From assembly GCF_030252425.1 (NCBI RefSeq), contig NZ_CP126994.1, forward strand, positions 3,219,001 to 3,283,000: a stretch of 64,000 nt of DNA, given 5' to 3'. This DNA is from Acidisoma sp. PAMC 29798 (lineage in GTDB: Bacteria > Pseudomonadota > Alphaproteobacteria > Acetobacterales > Acetobacteraceae). Position numbers and translations under genes: made by a program. The notes under the pieces were generated by a model. That model was not told the DNA's origin and made no database searches. It saw nothing but the letters and a program-made list of their open reading frames with translations. Numbering within the stretch: position 1 is the first letter of the stretch; each line of letters opens with the position of its first letter. This document shows positions 44,279-54,401 of this stretch, piece by piece.

Positions 44279-44319
44279 CCTCCTCTAGAGTGCCCGTTAC
44301 AAAAGAGGAGCATCTTTCG

Positions 44320-45216
44320 ATGAAGATCGGTTTTCTAGGACTTGGCGCCATGGGCCATGCGATGGCGCGTCGCCTGCTCGATGCCGGACACGACCTCACG
44401 GTCTTCAACCGAACGGCGAGCAAGGCCGATGATCTGGTCGCCCTCGGCGCCCATCGGGCCACCACGCCCGCCGAGGCCGCACGCGGTGCCGAGATAGTGG
44501 TGTCGATGCTGTTCGACGATAAGACGACCGAAACGGCGACATTCGGCGAGGATGGCATCGCAGGCGCCATGGCGCCTGGCGCGGTGCATGTCTGTTGCAG
44601 CACGCTGTCGCTCGATCAGGCCCGCCGGCTTCGCGATGGCCATGCCGAGCGCAGCCAGGCCTATGTCACCGCGACCGTGCTGGGGCGCCCTCCGGCGGCC
44701 ATGGCCGGGCAGCTCTTCATCATCCTCGGCGGCGACGAGACCAGTCGCGTGATGGTCACGCCGGTGCTGGAGATCATCGGGCAACGCATCTTCGTGGCCG
44801 GGAACGACCCGGTGCAGTCAAACCTCGTGAAACTGTCGTTGAACTTCCTCATCATGTCGACGATCGAGCAGATGGCCGAAGTTTTTGCCCTGAACGAGAA
44901 GGCCGGGACCGATCCGAGCATCGTCTTCGAGATCATGACCGGCACCCTCTACAACGCGCCGGTCCACAAAAACTACGGAAAGCTCATGGTGGAGCGCAGC
45001 TACGGTTATCCCGGCGCCCCGGTCACCTTGGCGCTCAAGGACACCGAGGCATTTCTCGCCGCCGGGCACGAGTACAACGTCCCGGTCCCATATGCCGCGA
45101 TCGTGCGTGACCGTTTCCTGGCGGCCATTGCCGCCGGCGATGGCAAGAAAGATTTCGCCGTGTTGATGGAGCGCGCGCGCCAGGACGCCGGCCTCACCCG
45201 GGGGGACGCGTCATGA
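44320..45216 (+). CDS. NAD(P)-dependent beta-hydroxyacid dehydrogenase-like protein
   Basis: A 298-residue protein of the 3-hydroxyisobutyrate dehydrogenase superfamily. The ATG at 44320 has GAGGAG 9 bases upstream and begins MKIGFLGLGAMGHAMARRLL, the Rossmann motif. The conserved catalytic lysine is in SNLVKLSLNFLIM. The usual DAPVSGG loop is replaced by TVLGRPPAAMAGQ, closer to imine-reductase-like relatives, so the substrate could be a hydroxyacid or an imine. It is coupled to the following FMN reductase by a four-base overlap. Confidence 0.88.
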   Translation: MKIGFLGLGAMGHAMARRLLDAGHDLTVFNRTASKADDLVALGAHRATTPAEAARGAEIVVSMLFDDKTTETATFGEDGIAGAMAPGAVHVCCSTLSLDQARRLRDGHAERSQAYVTATVLGRPPAAMAGQLFIILGGDETSRVMVTPVLEIIGQRIFVAGNDPVQSNLVKLSLNFLIMSTIEQMAEVFALNEKAGTDPSIVFEIMTGTLYNAPVHKNYGKLMVERSYGYPGAPVTLALKDTEAFLAAGHEYNVPVPYAAIVRDRFLAAIAAGDGKKDFAVLMERARQDAGLTRGDAS

Positions 45217-45764
45217 CGAACACCATCCTCGTCATCATGGGCAGCGTTCGCGCCCAGCGTCACAACCCAGTGCTCGCGCGCTGGGTCGCGGCCATCGGGC
45301 AGGCCACGACCGGGGTCACGTTCGAGCTGGTCGATCTCGCCGATTGGTCGCTACCGATGGACGATGAGCCGGCCATTCCGGCGACCGGCGGCTATGTCCA
45401 GCCGCATACCCAGGCGTGGAGCGCGAAGATTGCGGACGCGGCGGCCTTCGTCTTCGTCACGCCGCAATACAACTGGGGGTATCCGGCGGCGCTGAAGAAC
45501 GCCATCGACCACTGTTATGCGGAATGGCGGGACAAACCGCTGCTGATCGTCACCTATGGCGGCCATGGCGGTGGCAAATGCGCGGCGCAGTTGGTGCAGG
45601 TCGCCGAAGCGCTGAAGATGCGCGTTGTCCCGACGATGCCGGCGCTGACCCTGGCGCGCGCCATGATCGAAGGAAGCCCGATCAAGGCGGAGATCGATTT
45701 CGCCGAGCAGCGCGCGGAGATCGAGGGCGCGTGCTCGACGCTTGTGGCCATGATCGGCGGATGA
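45213..45764 (+). CDS. NADPH-dependent FMN reductase family protein
   Basis: A 183-residue flavodoxin-like reductase. IMGSVRAQRHNPVLARW binds the FMN phosphate and FVTPQYNWGYPAALKNAIDH with TYGGHGGGKCA are the family's isoalloxazine-contact loops. Such proteins reduce FMN, quinones or other compounds with NAD(P)H. It is co-transcribed with the dehydrogenase-like gene and ends 10 bases before the convergent treZ. Confidence 0.9.
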   Translation: MTNTILVIMGSVRAQRHNPVLARWVAAIGQATTGVTFELVDLADWSLPMDDEPAIPATGGYVQPHTQAWSAKIADAAAFVFVTPQYNWGYPAALKNAIDHCYAEWRDKPLLIVTYGGHGGGKCAAQLVQVAEALKMRVVPTMPALTLARAMIEGSPIKAEIDFAEQRAEIEGACSTLVAMIGG

Positions 45765-45774
45765 CGATGTGTGA

Positions 45775-47580
45775 CTACGCCGCCACCGACCACTGCACCG
45801 TCCACGCGGCGAAGGGCGCATCCGCCGGGGCATCGCCCTCGGTCCAGATGACGTGCGGCAGCGCGTCTCCGAATCCCGCCACCGCCTCACCCGAGAGATT
45901 TGCCTGAAGGCGCAGCTTAGGCTGCTCTCCGACCGACCAGGTCACGACCACGGCGGAGTCTCCCACCACCTCGAAGTGACCGGCATGGCCGCCGAGCGTG
46001 CTAAGCAGCGGCAGGATCACCGCCCGCCGCACGTTCAGGATGCGCGTGAACCAATCCAGAGTGCCGGGATCGATCTCATCCCAACGGAGCTTCGCCGACA
46101 GGAAGGTGCTTTCGGCCAAGGGATCGGGGATCGTGTCACGCTTTTCAGGATCGCTGAATTCCGGGAATTTGGAGAACTCTTCCCGCCTTCCATTACGCAC
46201 CGCTTCCGCCAGATCTCCGGTAAAATCCGCAAAGAACGGGAACGGCTGCGTCGCACCGATTTCCTCGCCCATGAAGATCATCGGCGTCTGCGGCAGGAGC
46301 AGATAGACGGCGGAGACGGCGCGCACCGTCGCATGGGGCGCCAGGACGCTCAGCCGCTCCCCGAAGGCGCGGTTGCCGATCTGGTCATGGTTTTGGGCGA
46401 AGGCGACGAAGGCGCCCGGCGGCAGTTCCGCGCTGGGCTCACCGCGCGGCTTGCCGCTATAGCCCATCATCTGCCCCTGGAAGCCGAAACCCTCGGCCAG
46501 CGCCCGCCCAAGCATCTCGGTATCGCCGTGATATTCCTCGTAATAGCCCACGCGCTCTCCCGTCGCCGCGACATGCAGAACGTGATGCACGTCGTCGTTC
46601 CACTGCGCCGTGTAATGATGCGGCTCGCCTTGCTCGTTCCGCCGCAGCGGGGTGGCCAGGTTCTCCTCATTCTCCAGCACCACATGCAGCGGCCGGTCAG
46701 TCACGGCGGCGCGCAAGGTCTCTGCCAGTTCCGTCAGGACATGCATTTCGCTGTCATCGGTGATGGCATGCACCGCATCGAGTCGCAGACCGTCGAGATG
46801 GAATTCCTCCACCCAATAGAGGGCATTATGAATGACGAAGTCGCGCACTGGGCGGCTATGGGCGCCATCGAAGTTGATGCCGGCGCCCCAGGGGCTCTTG
46901 TGGCGATCGGTGAAGAACTGCGGCGCATAGACGGGCAGGTAATTCCCGTCCGGCCCGAAGTGATTGTAGACGACATCAAGCAGAACCAGGATGCCCCGCG
47001 CATGCGCGGCATCGACCAGGGCCTTGAGCTGCTCGGGCCGGCCATAGGCACTGTCGGGCGCATAGGGCAACACGCCGTCATAGCCCCAGTTCCGCCCGCC
47101 CGGGAAATCCGAAATCGGCATGATCTCGATCGCCGTAACACCGACGGCTACCAGATGATCTAGCTTTTCGATGGCGGCGAGGAAGGTGCCCTCCGGCGTA
47201 AAGGTGCCGATATGCAGTTCATAAACCACCGCCTCAGACCACGGCCGACCGCGCCAATCTGCATCCTGCCAGTCATAGGCAGCGGGGTCGATGACCTCGC
47301 TCGGCCCATGCACATCCTCCGGCTGGAAGCGCGACGCGGGGTCCGGCACGCGCAGACCGTCCGACACCACGTAGCGATAGAGGGAGCCGGGCTTCGCGCC
47401 GATGGTGATCAACTCGTGCCAACCCTCGGCCTCGCGGGCCAGATGGACCGGAGGACGACCGTCGATCTCGATCGAGACGCGGTCCTCGCCGGGCGCCCAA
47501 AGCCGAAAGCGGACGCCGTTTTCATGCAATTCGGCCCCATGAGGCATCGGGTGAACGCGTGCGACCATGGTTTCGGGCAC
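45775..47580 (-). CDS. treZ: Malto-oligosyltrehalose trehalohydrolase
   Basis: A 601-residue GH13 enzyme that releases trehalose from maltooligosyl trehalose. An N-terminal CBM48-like domain (FRLWAPGEDRVSIEIDG) is followed by the barrel with VLLDVVYNHFGPDGNYL, the nucleophile in GLRLDAVHAITDD, the acid/base region VLENEENLATPL and FAQNHDQIGNRAFGER. SDFPGGRNWGYDGVLPYAP is typical of TreZ. The partners treY and treX are not in this window, so the pathway would have to be completed elsewhere. Confidence 0.95.
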   Translation of the reverse strand: MPETMVARVHPMPHGAELHENGVRFRLWAPGEDRVSIEIDGRPPVHLAREAEGWHELITIGAKPGSLYRYVVSDGLRVPDPASRFQPEDVHGPSEVIDPAAYDWQDADWRGRPWSEAVVYELHIGTFTPEGTFLAAIEKLDHLVAVGVTAIEIMPISDFPGGRNWGYDGVLPYAPDSAYGRPEQLKALVDAAHARGILVLLDVVYNHFGPDGNYLPVYAPQFFTDRHKSPWGAGINFDGAHSRPVRDFVIHNALYWVEEFHLDGLRLDAVHAITDDSEMHVLTELAETLRAAVTDRPLHVVLENEENLATPLRRNEQGEPHHYTAQWNDDVHHVLHVAATGERVGYYEEYHGDTEMLGRALAEGFGFQGQMMGYSGKPRGEPSAELPPGAFVAFAQNHDQIGNRAFGERLSVLAPHATVRAVSAVYLLLPQTPMIFMGEEIGATQPFPFFADFTGDLAEAVRNGRREEFSKFPEFSDPEKRDTIPDPLAESTFLSAKLRWDEIDPGTLDWFTRILNVRRAVILPLLSTLGGHAGHFEVVGDSAVVVTWSVGEQPKLRLQANLSGEAVAGFGDALPHVIWTEGDAPADAPFAAWTVQWSVAA

Positions 47581-47682
47581 CTTTTTGAGCGAGCAGACGG
47601 ATAGTAGATGGTGCGGTGCGGTGCGCCCTCAAGGCGCATGTCTTCGCTGTTCGACGGTCGCGCCCTCTGCTAAGTTCGTTTC

Positions 47683-48627
47683 GTGATCGATCTGATTGCG
47701 CCGTTGGTCTCCGTGGTGGTGCCCTTCCACAACGAGACCGATAATGTCCGGCCGCTTTATGTCCGGCTGCGCGCCGCGCTGGACGGCGCAGACCTCCGTT
47801 GGGAACTCGTCTGCGTGAATGACGGCAGCCGGGACGGAACCCTCACGGCGCTAATTTCCCTTCAGGCCGAGGATGCGCGGGTCCGGGTGCATGACCTGTC
47901 GCGCAATTTCGGCAAGGAGGCGGCTTTGACCGCCGCGCTGGACCAGGCGATGGGCGATGTCGTGGTGCCGCTCGATGCCGATTTGCAGGACCCGCCCGAG
48001 ATCATCCCAGAAATGGTGGCCAAGTGGCGGGAGGGCTTCGACGTCGTCAACGCCGTCCGCCGGACGCGGCGCGGTGAGGGTCGCTTCAAGCGCGCCTCGG
48101 CCTTCCTGTTCTACCGCGTCATCAATCGGCTGAGTTCGATCGAAATTCCGCATGACACAGGAGATTTCCGCCTGATGTCGCGCACCGCCGTGGACGCGCT
48201 GAAACTGATGCCCGAGCGGCGGCGCTTCATGAAGGGCATGTTCGTCTGGGTCGGCTTCCCGACGACTTCGGTCTTCTACCACCGCGCTGAGCGTCGCGCG
48301 GGCTCCACCAGCTGGAACGCCTGGGGCCTGTGGAACTTCGCCCTGGAGGGCATCACGTCCTTCAGTCAGGTGCCGCTGCGCGTCGCGTCCTATTTCGGGA
48401 TCGTCGTGGCGCTGATCTCCACGATCTATGCGACGTTCCTGCTGGTGCGCACGCTGCTGTTCGGCAATCCGGTCAGCGGCTACCCGTCGATCATGGTCGC
48501 CGTCCTGTTCCTGGGCGGCGCGCAGCTTATGGCGCTGGGCGTGATCGGCGAATACATCGGCCGCATCTATGAGGAAACCAAGCAGCGGCCAGTGTATATC
48601 ATCCGCCGGAGTTGGACGGGGTCGTAG
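47683..48627 (+). CDS. Membrane-anchored family 2 glycosyltransferase (GtrB/DPM1-like)
   Basis: A 314-residue polyprenyl-phosphate glycosyltransferase-like protein with a GTG start. The GT-A domain has SVVVPFHNETDNVRPLY, VNDGSRDGT, the metal-binding DADLQDPPEI and HDTGDFRLMSR. Two C-terminal transmembrane helices follow (GIVVALISTIYATFLLV and IMVAVLFLGGAQLMALGV), then GEYIGRIYEETKQRPVYI. Such enzymes load a sugar onto undecaprenyl phosphate for modification of surface glycans; sugar unknown. Confidence 0.92.
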   Translation: MIDLIAPLVSVVVPFHNETDNVRPLYVRLRAALDGADLRWELVCVNDGSRDGTLTALISLQAEDARVRVHDLSRNFGKEAALTAALDQAMGDVVVPLDADLQDPPEIIPEMVAKWREGFDVVNAVRRTRRGEGRFKRASAFLFYRVINRLSSIEIPHDTGDFRLMSRTAVDALKLMPERRRFMKGMFVWVGFPTTSVFYHRAERRAGSTSWNAWGLWNFALEGITSFSQVPLRVASYFGIVVALISTIYATFLLVRTLLFGNPVSGYPSIMVAVLFLGGAQLMALGVIGEYIGRIYEETKQRPVYIIRRSWTGS

Positions 48628-48637
48628 CGTCCCCATG

Positions 48638-48670
48638 CCGTCATCCCCCGACTTGATCGGCGGATGACGG
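48638..48670. terminator. Hairpin between convergent glycosyltransferase and ftsZ genes
   Basis: CCGTCATCC (48638-48646) and GGATGACGG (48662-48670) form a 9-bp stem around CGACTTGATCG-type sequence. It sits between two gene ends and can serve both. The GTCATCC...GGATGAC pattern recalls a hairpin repeat widespread in alphaproteobacterial intergenic DNA. Confidence 0.7.
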
Positions 48671-48683
48671 CGGTGGTGTCGCC

Positions 48684-50234
48684 TTAAGAGGACTGGCGGC
48701 GCAAGAAAGCCGGGATCTCCAACCCGCCCATCTCATCGACCGCCGAAGGACGCACTGCCGGACGCACCGTCTCGGCGCGCGGCTCGGGGGCTGCGGCCAC
48801 CGGCTCCGCACGCTCCTGCGGCTGATGCGACGCGGTCGCCTGCTGCGCGCGCTTGCCGATCGCACCGGTCACCCGGTTGAACAGGCTGGTGCCGCCAGAC
48901 GGCGCAGGCGCCACTTGAGTCGATTCCGGCGCACGCGCGACGGGCTCGGCAAACAAGCCACGATGGGCCGGTGCCGCTGGGCGCTGCGGCAGCGCCGCAG
49001 GCGGCCGGGCCGGTGTCGCCGGGGTCATGGCGGATGCCATGGCGCCCTGCTGCGCCGGGCTCCATTGCGGGCTCGTCGGCACGAAGCTCGTGCTCGGGCC
49101 CGCCGTAACGGCTTCGGCTGACATCGCCGGCACCATGCCGCCGTTGGCGACCTGGACCATGCCTGTCGTTGCATGCGCCTGAGCCTGAGCGGGTGCCGCC
49201 AGCGGCAGGACCACGCGGTCATTGCTCGCGGCCAGTTCCAGCTTCGGGCGGTATTCCATCGCGGCGGAATCGATGCCGGTGGCGACGACACTGACGCGGA
49301 TGCGGCCATTGAGGCTGGAGTCGATGGCCGAGCCGAAGATGATATTGGCTTCCTCGTCCACTTCCTCGCGGATGCGGTTCGCGGCCTGATCGACCTCGAA
49401 CAGCGTCATGTCCTCGCCGCCGGTGATGTTGATCAGAAGGCCACGCGCGCCGGCCATATTGGTGTCTTCCAGCAGCGGATTGCTGATGGCGGCCTCGGCG
49501 GCACGGACCGAGCGGTTCTCACCGTCAGCCTCGCCGGTGCCCATCATCGCCTTGCCCATTTCGGACATGACCGTGCGGATATCGGCGAAGTCGAGGTTCA
49601 CGAGGCCGGGCACGACCATCAGGTCGGTGACGCCGCGCACGCCCATGTAGAGGACATTGTCGGCCATCTGGAAGGCTTCCTTCCAGCTCGTATGCTCATT
49701 GGCGATCCGGAACAGGTTCTGGTTCGGGATGATGATGAGCGTATCGACATATTGCTGCAGCTCGGCGATGCCGGCCTCGGCGGCGCGGGCGCGCTTCACA
49801 CCTTCGAAGGAGAAGGGCTTCGTCACCACGCCGACGGTCAGGATGTCATGCTTGCGGGCAAGCCGGGCGATGACGGGTGCGGCGCCGGTGCCGGTGCCGC
49901 CGCCCATGCCGGCGGTGATGAACACCATGTGGACGCCTTCAAGGTGCCGCTCCAGATCGGCTTCGGCTTCCTCGGCGGAAAGACGACCCACTTCGGGCTT
50001 GCCGCCGGCGCCGTTGCCTTGGGTGATGGTTGGCCCGAGCTGGATGCGACGATCAGCGCGAGACCGCATGAGCTGCTGCGCATCGGTGTTGGCCACGATG
50101 AATTCGACGCCCGGAAGATTGAGCGCGATCATGTTGTCGACGGCGTTGGTGCCGCCGCCACCCACGCCGATGACGCAAATCCGGGGCGTGAAGTCCGCGT
50201 GGGACTGATGGGGAACAGTGAGGTTCAGCGTCAT
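48684..50234 (-). CDS. ftsZ: Cell division protein FtsZ
   Basis: A 516-residue tubulin-like GTPase that forms the division ring. [14 protein letters not shown] near residue 23 and the tubulin signature [12 protein letters not shown] near residue 110 bind [14 protein letters not shown] and the T7-loop region follow. A long Ala/Pro/Gln-rich linker (from about residue 335) ends in the conserved C-terminal peptide [12 protein letters not shown] that binds FtsA and other partners. It is the last gene of the dcw cluster, with a 100-base gap to ftsA that may hold its own promoter. Confidence 0.98.
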   Translation of the reverse strand: MTLNLTVPHQSHADFTPRICVIGVGGGGTNAVDNMIALNLPGVEFIVANTDAQQLMRSRADRRIQLGPTITQGNGAGGKPEVGRLSAEEAEADLERHLEGVHMVFITAGMGGGTGTGAAPVIARLARKHDILTVGVVTKPFSFEGVKRARAAEAGIAELQQYVDTLIIIPNQNLFRIANEHTSWKEAFQMADNVLYMGVRGVTDLMVVPGLVNLDFADIRTVMSEMGKAMMGTGEADGENRSVRAAEAAISNPLLEDTNMAGARGLLINITGGEDMTLFEVDQAANRIREEVDEEANIIFGSAIDSSLNGRIRVSVVATGIDSAAMEYRPKLELAASNDRVVLPLAAPAQAQAHATTGMVQVANGGMVPAMSAEAVTAGPSTSFVPTSPQWSPAQQGAMASAMTPATPARPPAALPQRPAAPAHRGLFAEPVARAPESTQVAPAPSGGTSLFNRVTGAIGKRAQQATASHQPQERAEPVAAAPEPRAETVRPAVRPSAVDEMGGLEIPAFLRRQSS

Positions 50235-50334
50235 GGCCGGTCTCCTTGAATAATCGGGCCCGAAAGCGCGTGTCCGAATGGCGCTAGATGGCGTTGATGG
50301 GAAAGCGAGGCTTGGGTGATGGAAGGGGACCGCA

Positions 50335-51630
50335 TCACACGCGGTCCTTGAGGAAGGAGATGAAGCGCTTGAGCGGACCGCTCGTGCGCCGTGCCTCCAA
50401 ATCGATGTCCTGCATGACGCGCCCTTCGCCCGAGGCCCAGGCGAGCAGCCCGGCGCCAGTGGCGAAAGCCGGGCCGGAGGCCGCGTCCGGCAGGCCGCGA
50501 AGCCCGACCGGTCTGCCGAGGCGAACCTGCTTGCCCAGGATCTGCGCTGCCAGCTCGCGCGCCCCGGCGAGTTGGCAGGCTCCGCCGGTGAGCACGACGC
50601 GCGCCCCGGCCACGCGGGAGATGCCGGAACCCTCCAGCCGCTCCTTCACGATTTCGAAAATCTCTTCCAGCCGGGGCCGGATGATGCTCACCACCATGCT
50701 GCGGGGCACCTTGGCAATCTGATGCTCCTCCTCCCCCACCAGGGGCACGGGCAGCATTTCGCGCTCATCGTCCGGGCTCGCCTGGCAACTGCCATACAGC
50801 GTCTTGAGCCGTTCGGCATGGGCGACGGGCGTCGATAACAGGCGGGCGATGTCGTTCGTGACATGGATGCCGCCGACCAGGGTTTGCGAGGTGTGGAGCA
50901 ACTGCCCCTCGGCGAAGACCGCGAAGCTGGTTGCCCCGCCGCCCATGTCGATCACCGTCGTGCCCAGCTCGCGCTCATCCTCGACCAGGGTCGCGAGGCC
51001 CGCCGCAAAGGGCGCGGACACGAGTTCGGCGATTTCCAGGTCGCAGCGGGCGAGGCAGGTATGGAGGTTACGCAGCGCCGAGGACACGGCGTCAATCACA
51101 TGCAGCCGAGCCGTCAGCGTCTCGCAATGCAAGCCGCGCGGATCCTCGACCCGCGTCGTCTCATCGACCGAGAAGGATAGCGGCAAGGTATGAATGGCAT
51201 CCCGCCCTTCGGAGGCCGCGCGATGGCGGCCCTCGTTCACGACCTGGCGGATGTCGTCTTCCGTCACCACGCGCCCGCCGACCGGCCATTGCACGTTGAA
51301 CAGCCGGCTTTCCGGCTGGCCGCAGCCGAGATTGACGGTGACCGAACGCAGGCGGGTATCGGCCATATCCTCGGCCTGCCCCACCGCCGCGCGGATGGCG
51401 CGCTCGGCTTCGTCGAGGTCGGTGATGGCGCCGTGGCGGATCCCGCGCCCCTTCTGCCAGCCGAAACCCAGGATCCGGCGGGTGCCATCGGCCTCGGTGC
51501 GGCCGATCATGCATGTGATCTTGGTGGAGCCGATGTCGAGCACGCCGAACACACCCGTGCGCGGCGCCCGGTTGCGCGGTGCATCCAGCAGCGGTGGCGG
51601 TAGGTTGGTGCGGCGGGACATGTCGTTCAC
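50335..51630 (-). CDS. ftsA: Cell division protein FtsA
   Basis: A 431-residue actin-like protein that tethers FtsZ to the membrane. Phosphate-binding [15 protein letters not shown] and [15 protein letters not shown], and the adenosine motif [11 protein letters not shown], are visible. The C-terminal amphipathic helix [12 protein letters not shown] is the membrane anchor. ATG at 51621 (MSRRTNL) is an alternative start. Lies between ftsQ and ftsZ as usual. Confidence 0.97.
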   Translation of the reverse strand: MNDMSRRTNLPPPLLDAPRNRAPRTGVFGVLDIGSTKITCMIGRTEADGTRRILGFGWQKGRGIRHGAITDLDEAERAIRAAVGQAEDMADTRLRSVTVNLGCGQPESRLFNVQWPVGGRVVTEDDIRQVVNEGRHRAASEGRDAIHTLPLSFSVDETTRVEDPRGLHCETLTARLHVIDAVSSALRNLHTCLARCDLEIAELVSAPFAAGLATLVEDERELGTTVIDMGGGATSFAVFAEGQLLHTSQTLVGGIHVTNDIARLLSTPVAHAERLKTLYGSCQASPDDEREMLPVPLVGEEEHQIAKVPRSMVVSIIRPRLEEIFEIVKERLEGSGISRVAGARVVLTGGACQLAGARELAAQILGKQVRLGRPVGLRGLPDAASGPAFATGAGLLAWASGEGRVMQDIDLEARRTSGPLKRFISFLKDRV

Positions 51631-51643
51631 TGTCCTGGGTTCC

Positions 51644-52558
51644 TCACGCGTGGCTATGCGCGACGGAGGAATCCGCGCCGTGGCTGGTCTTGCCGGAGGC
51701 TCCGGCAGCAGCAGGCATCGGAAGCGGCCTTACAACAACCCGATCAGCGAGGCGCAGATCGACGACCTGAACGGGCCGATCAAGCAGTTTCAAGCGGGTA
51801 TTGAGGTCGCGCAGGCGGGCCAGGGCATCATCCTGGTTCTCGCCCGGCAGCATGACGGTCGCGCCGGATTTCAGAACCAGGTTCCAACGCTCCTGGCCGA
51901 TCCGCACCGCCGCCACCAGGCGGTCGGTGATTTCCGGAAAGGGCTTCATCTCCTGGAACAGCTCGGTCGCGGCGTCCGGCGCGCCGTCACCCACCACCAG
52001 AGGCAGGGACAGGTCATGCGCCGTCTGGGCGACGTTCTTGTCCCCCATCACGCCGCCGGCGCGGTCAATGAGGCGATAGCGCCCATGGTCCTGCCACACA
52101 GCGAAGGGCGCACGCTCGATCAACCGCACGACCAGCGTGCCCGGCAGACGCCGCTCCACCACCGCATCGGCAACCCAACCGAGGGCCAGGACGCGGCTGC
52201 GGGCGTCGCTCACGGAAAAGCCCAGGATCGGCTGGCCGACCGCGATGCCTAGGGCGCGCAGAAGCATCGGCTCCGGCGTATTCTCCCGCCCCGTGACTTC
52301 GATCGTGCGCACCGTGAGGCCCATGGAGGCGCCGAGTTCGCCGAGTGCCGTGCGAACGCCGCCCAGGCTGTCGCTGCGATCGGCGGAGCGCAGCACCAGA
52401 CTGAGGCCGAAAATCACGATCAGCAGAAGGAAAGCGCCGACCAGCGGACGCAGGAAGCGGCGGAAGCGGCGCATGACCATGTCGCCACGGCTCGGCCGAT
52501 CGACGACGCTACTGCTCGCCATGCGGGGTGCGGGCTGGGGTTTCGTCACGCGCGGCAT
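51644..52558 (-). CDS. ftsQ: Cell division protein FtsQ
   Basis: A 304-residue bitopic membrane protein of the divisome. A cytoplasmic tail is followed by one transmembrane helix ([18 protein letters not shown], around residue 45), a POTRA domain beginning [15 protein letters not shown], and the FtsQ domain ([20 protein letters not shown]). It links FtsB/FtsL to the ring. It overlaps the end of ddl by 13 bases. Confidence 0.95.
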   Translation of the reverse strand: MPRVTKPQPAPRMASSSVVDRPSRGDMVMRRFRRFLRPLVGAFLLLIVIFGLSLVLRSADRSDSLGGVRTALGELGASMGLTVRTIEVTGRENTPEPMLLRALGIAVGQPILGFSVSDARSRVLALGWVADAVVERRLPGTLVVRLIERAPFAVWQDHGRYRLIDRAGGVMGDKNVAQTAHDLSLPLVVGDGAPDAATELFQEMKPFPEITDRLVAAVRIGQERWNLVLKSGATVMLPGENQDDALARLRDLNTRLKLLDRPVQVVDLRLADRVVVRPLPMPAAAGASGKTSHGADSSVAHSHA

Positions 52559-53463
52559 TGCGCGCTCTCCACCATCCAGGCGCAGAGCGCCGGGAAGCCG
52601 ATGCCGAGATGCGCCGCCTGCTCGGGCAGCAGCGAGGTCGGCGTCAGGCCGGGCTGGGTATTGACCTCCAGCAGCACGAGGCGGCCGGGCTCACCCTCGG
52701 TATCGTCATAGCGGAAGTCGGAGCGGGAGGCGCCGGTGCAGCCCAGCGCCTTATGCGCGGCGAGCGCCACATCCATCGCTTGCCGCGTAATGTCAGGATG
52801 GATCATTGCGGGAATGACATGGCGCGATCCGCCATCGGCGTATTTCGCCTCATAGTCATAGAAGCCCAGCGCCGAGGTGATTTCGGTCACGGCCAGTGCG
52901 CGATCGCCCATGACAGCGACCGTCAATTCACGGCCGGCGATATATTCCTCGGTCAGCGCCGTTGGGCCGAACTTCCAGTTCTGGGCGATCTCGGCGCGGC
53001 GGTTGTCACCAGCCCTCATGATGAAGACGCCGACGGAGGAGCCTTCCTTCTGCGGCTTGATCACGTACGGGCGCGGCATCGGGTCGGCCGCTTCCAGCTC
53101 TGCCAGATCGACCACGCGATGGCGCGCCACGGGCAGGCCGGCAGCGGCGAAGACCGTCTTCGCCGCAACCTTGTCCATGGCGATGGCGGAGGCGCGAACG
53201 CCCGAATGCGTATAGGGGATGCCCAGCCAGTCGAGCACACCCTGGATCGACCCATCCTCGCCGAAGCGACCATGCAGCGCATTGAAGATCACGTCCGGCT
53301 TGGGGTCGAGGGCCGCGAGCAGCGCCGCAAGATCGGCCGTCACGTCGATCGGCGTGACCTCGAAACCCGCTTGGCGCAGGGCGATGATGACCTGCCGGCC
53401 GGAGGAGAGGCTGACCTCCCGCTCGGCCGAAATACCGCCATACAGGACCGCGACATGGGTCAT
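52546..53463 (-). CDS. ddl: D-alanine--D-alanine ligase
   Basis: A 305-residue ATP-grasp enzyme that makes the D-Ala-D-Ala dipeptide for peptidoglycan. Seen features: [17 protein letters not shown] at the N-terminus, [19 protein letters not shown], the ATP-binding [15 protein letters not shown], and the metal site [19 protein letters not shown]. Length matches DdlB. The start overlaps murB by four bases. Confidence 0.97.
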   Translation of the reverse strand: MTHVAVLYGGISAEREVSLSSGRQVIIALRQAGFEVTPIDVTADLAALLAALDPKPDVIFNALHGRFGEDGSIQGVLDWLGIPYTHSGVRASAIAMDKVAAKTVFAAAGLPVARHRVVDLAELEAADPMPRPYVIKPQKEGSSVGVFIMRAGDNRRAEIAQNWKFGPTALTEEYIAGRELTVAVMGDRALAVTEITSALGFYDYEAKYADGGSRHVIPAMIHPDITRQAMDVALAAHKALGCTGASRSDFRYDDTEGEPGRLVLLEVNTQPGLTPTSLLPEQAAHLGIGFPALCAWMVESAQCRA

Positions 53464-54401
53464 TGCCCCACCTCCGCCACGCGGGCGATGGGCTGACCGA
53501 TGCGCTTAATCTCCCAGTCGAGCGTGACGCCTGTGGCGGCCAGCACACGACGGCGCACTTCCTCGCCCAGACCTTCCAGGTCGGCGGCGGTGGCCTCCCC
53601 GGTGTTGAGCAGGAAGTTGCAGTGCAATTCGCTCACCTGAGCGCCGCCGCGCGTCAGGCCCCGGCAGCCAGCGCCGTCAATCAGTTCCCAGGCTTTCATG
53701 CCGGGCGGATTGGCGAAGGTCGAACCGCCGGTGCGGGCGCGCACCGGCTGGGTCGCGGCGCGGGCGGCGCGGATTTCGGCCATGCGGCTGGCGATCAGCC
53801 GCGTGTCGCCGGGGGTCGCGCGCAGCCGGGCGCGGGTCACGACAGCACCCACCGGCAAATTGGAGTGGCGATAGGACAGGTGCAGGTCGGCAGCCGGCAG
53901 GCGCATCTGCCCGCCGCTGCGCGTCACGATCTCGACCCAGTCGAGGCAGGCGGCCATGTCGCTGCCATAGGCGCCGGCATTCATGGCGACGGCGCCGCCG
54001 ATGCTGCCGGGAATGCCGCAGAGAAATTCGAGGCCCGCGAGGCCGGCTGCGGCGGCATGTTCGGAGACGGTGACATCCAAAGCCGCCGCGCCGCAGACGA
54101 TGCCACCGTCATCGACCGTGATCGTCGTGAAGCCGCGCGCCAAGCGGATCACCACGCCGGAGATGCCGCCATCGCGGATGATGAGGTTCGAGGCCGCGCC
54201 GATCACCGTCACCGTGATTTCAGGCGGCAGGGCCCGCAGAAACTGCGCGAGGTCGGCCGCGCTCGACGGTTTCACCAGGAACTCGGCCGCACCGCCGACG
54301 CGGAACCAGGTGACGGCCCCAAGCGGTGCCTCGGCCTGAATGCGGCCCTTGAGCGTCGGCATCTCAGCGACGGGCGACACGGATTTTGCTGCGGCCATCA
54401 T
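53460..54401 (-). CDS. murB: UDP-N-acetylenolpyruvoylglucosamine reductase
   Basis: A 313-residue FAD enzyme that reduces enolpyruvyl-UDP-GlcNAc to UDP-MurNAc. The start is ATGATG at 54401/54398, which overlaps the murC stop; the longer frame upstream is read-through of murC in another phase. Hallmarks: [15 protein letters not shown], the FAD-binding [37 protein letters not shown] and the catalytic serine in [12 protein letters not shown]. It is of type I (no loop insertion judged from length). Confidence 0.96.
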   Translation of the reverse strand: MMAAAKSVSPVAEMPTLKGRIQAEAPLGAVTWFRVGGAAEFLVKPSSAADLAQFLRALPPEITVTVIGAASNLIIRDGGISGVVIRLARGFTTITVDDGGIVCGAAALDVTVSEHAAAAGLAGLEFLCGIPGSIGGAVAMNAGAYGSDMAACLDWVEIVTRSGGQMRLPAADLHLSYRHSNLPVGAVVTRARLRATPGDTRLIASRMAEIRAARAATQPVRARTGGSTFANPPGMKAWELIDGAGCRGLTRGGAQVSELHCNFLLNTGEATAADLEGLGEEVRRRVLAATGVTLDWEIKRIGQPIARVAEVGQ

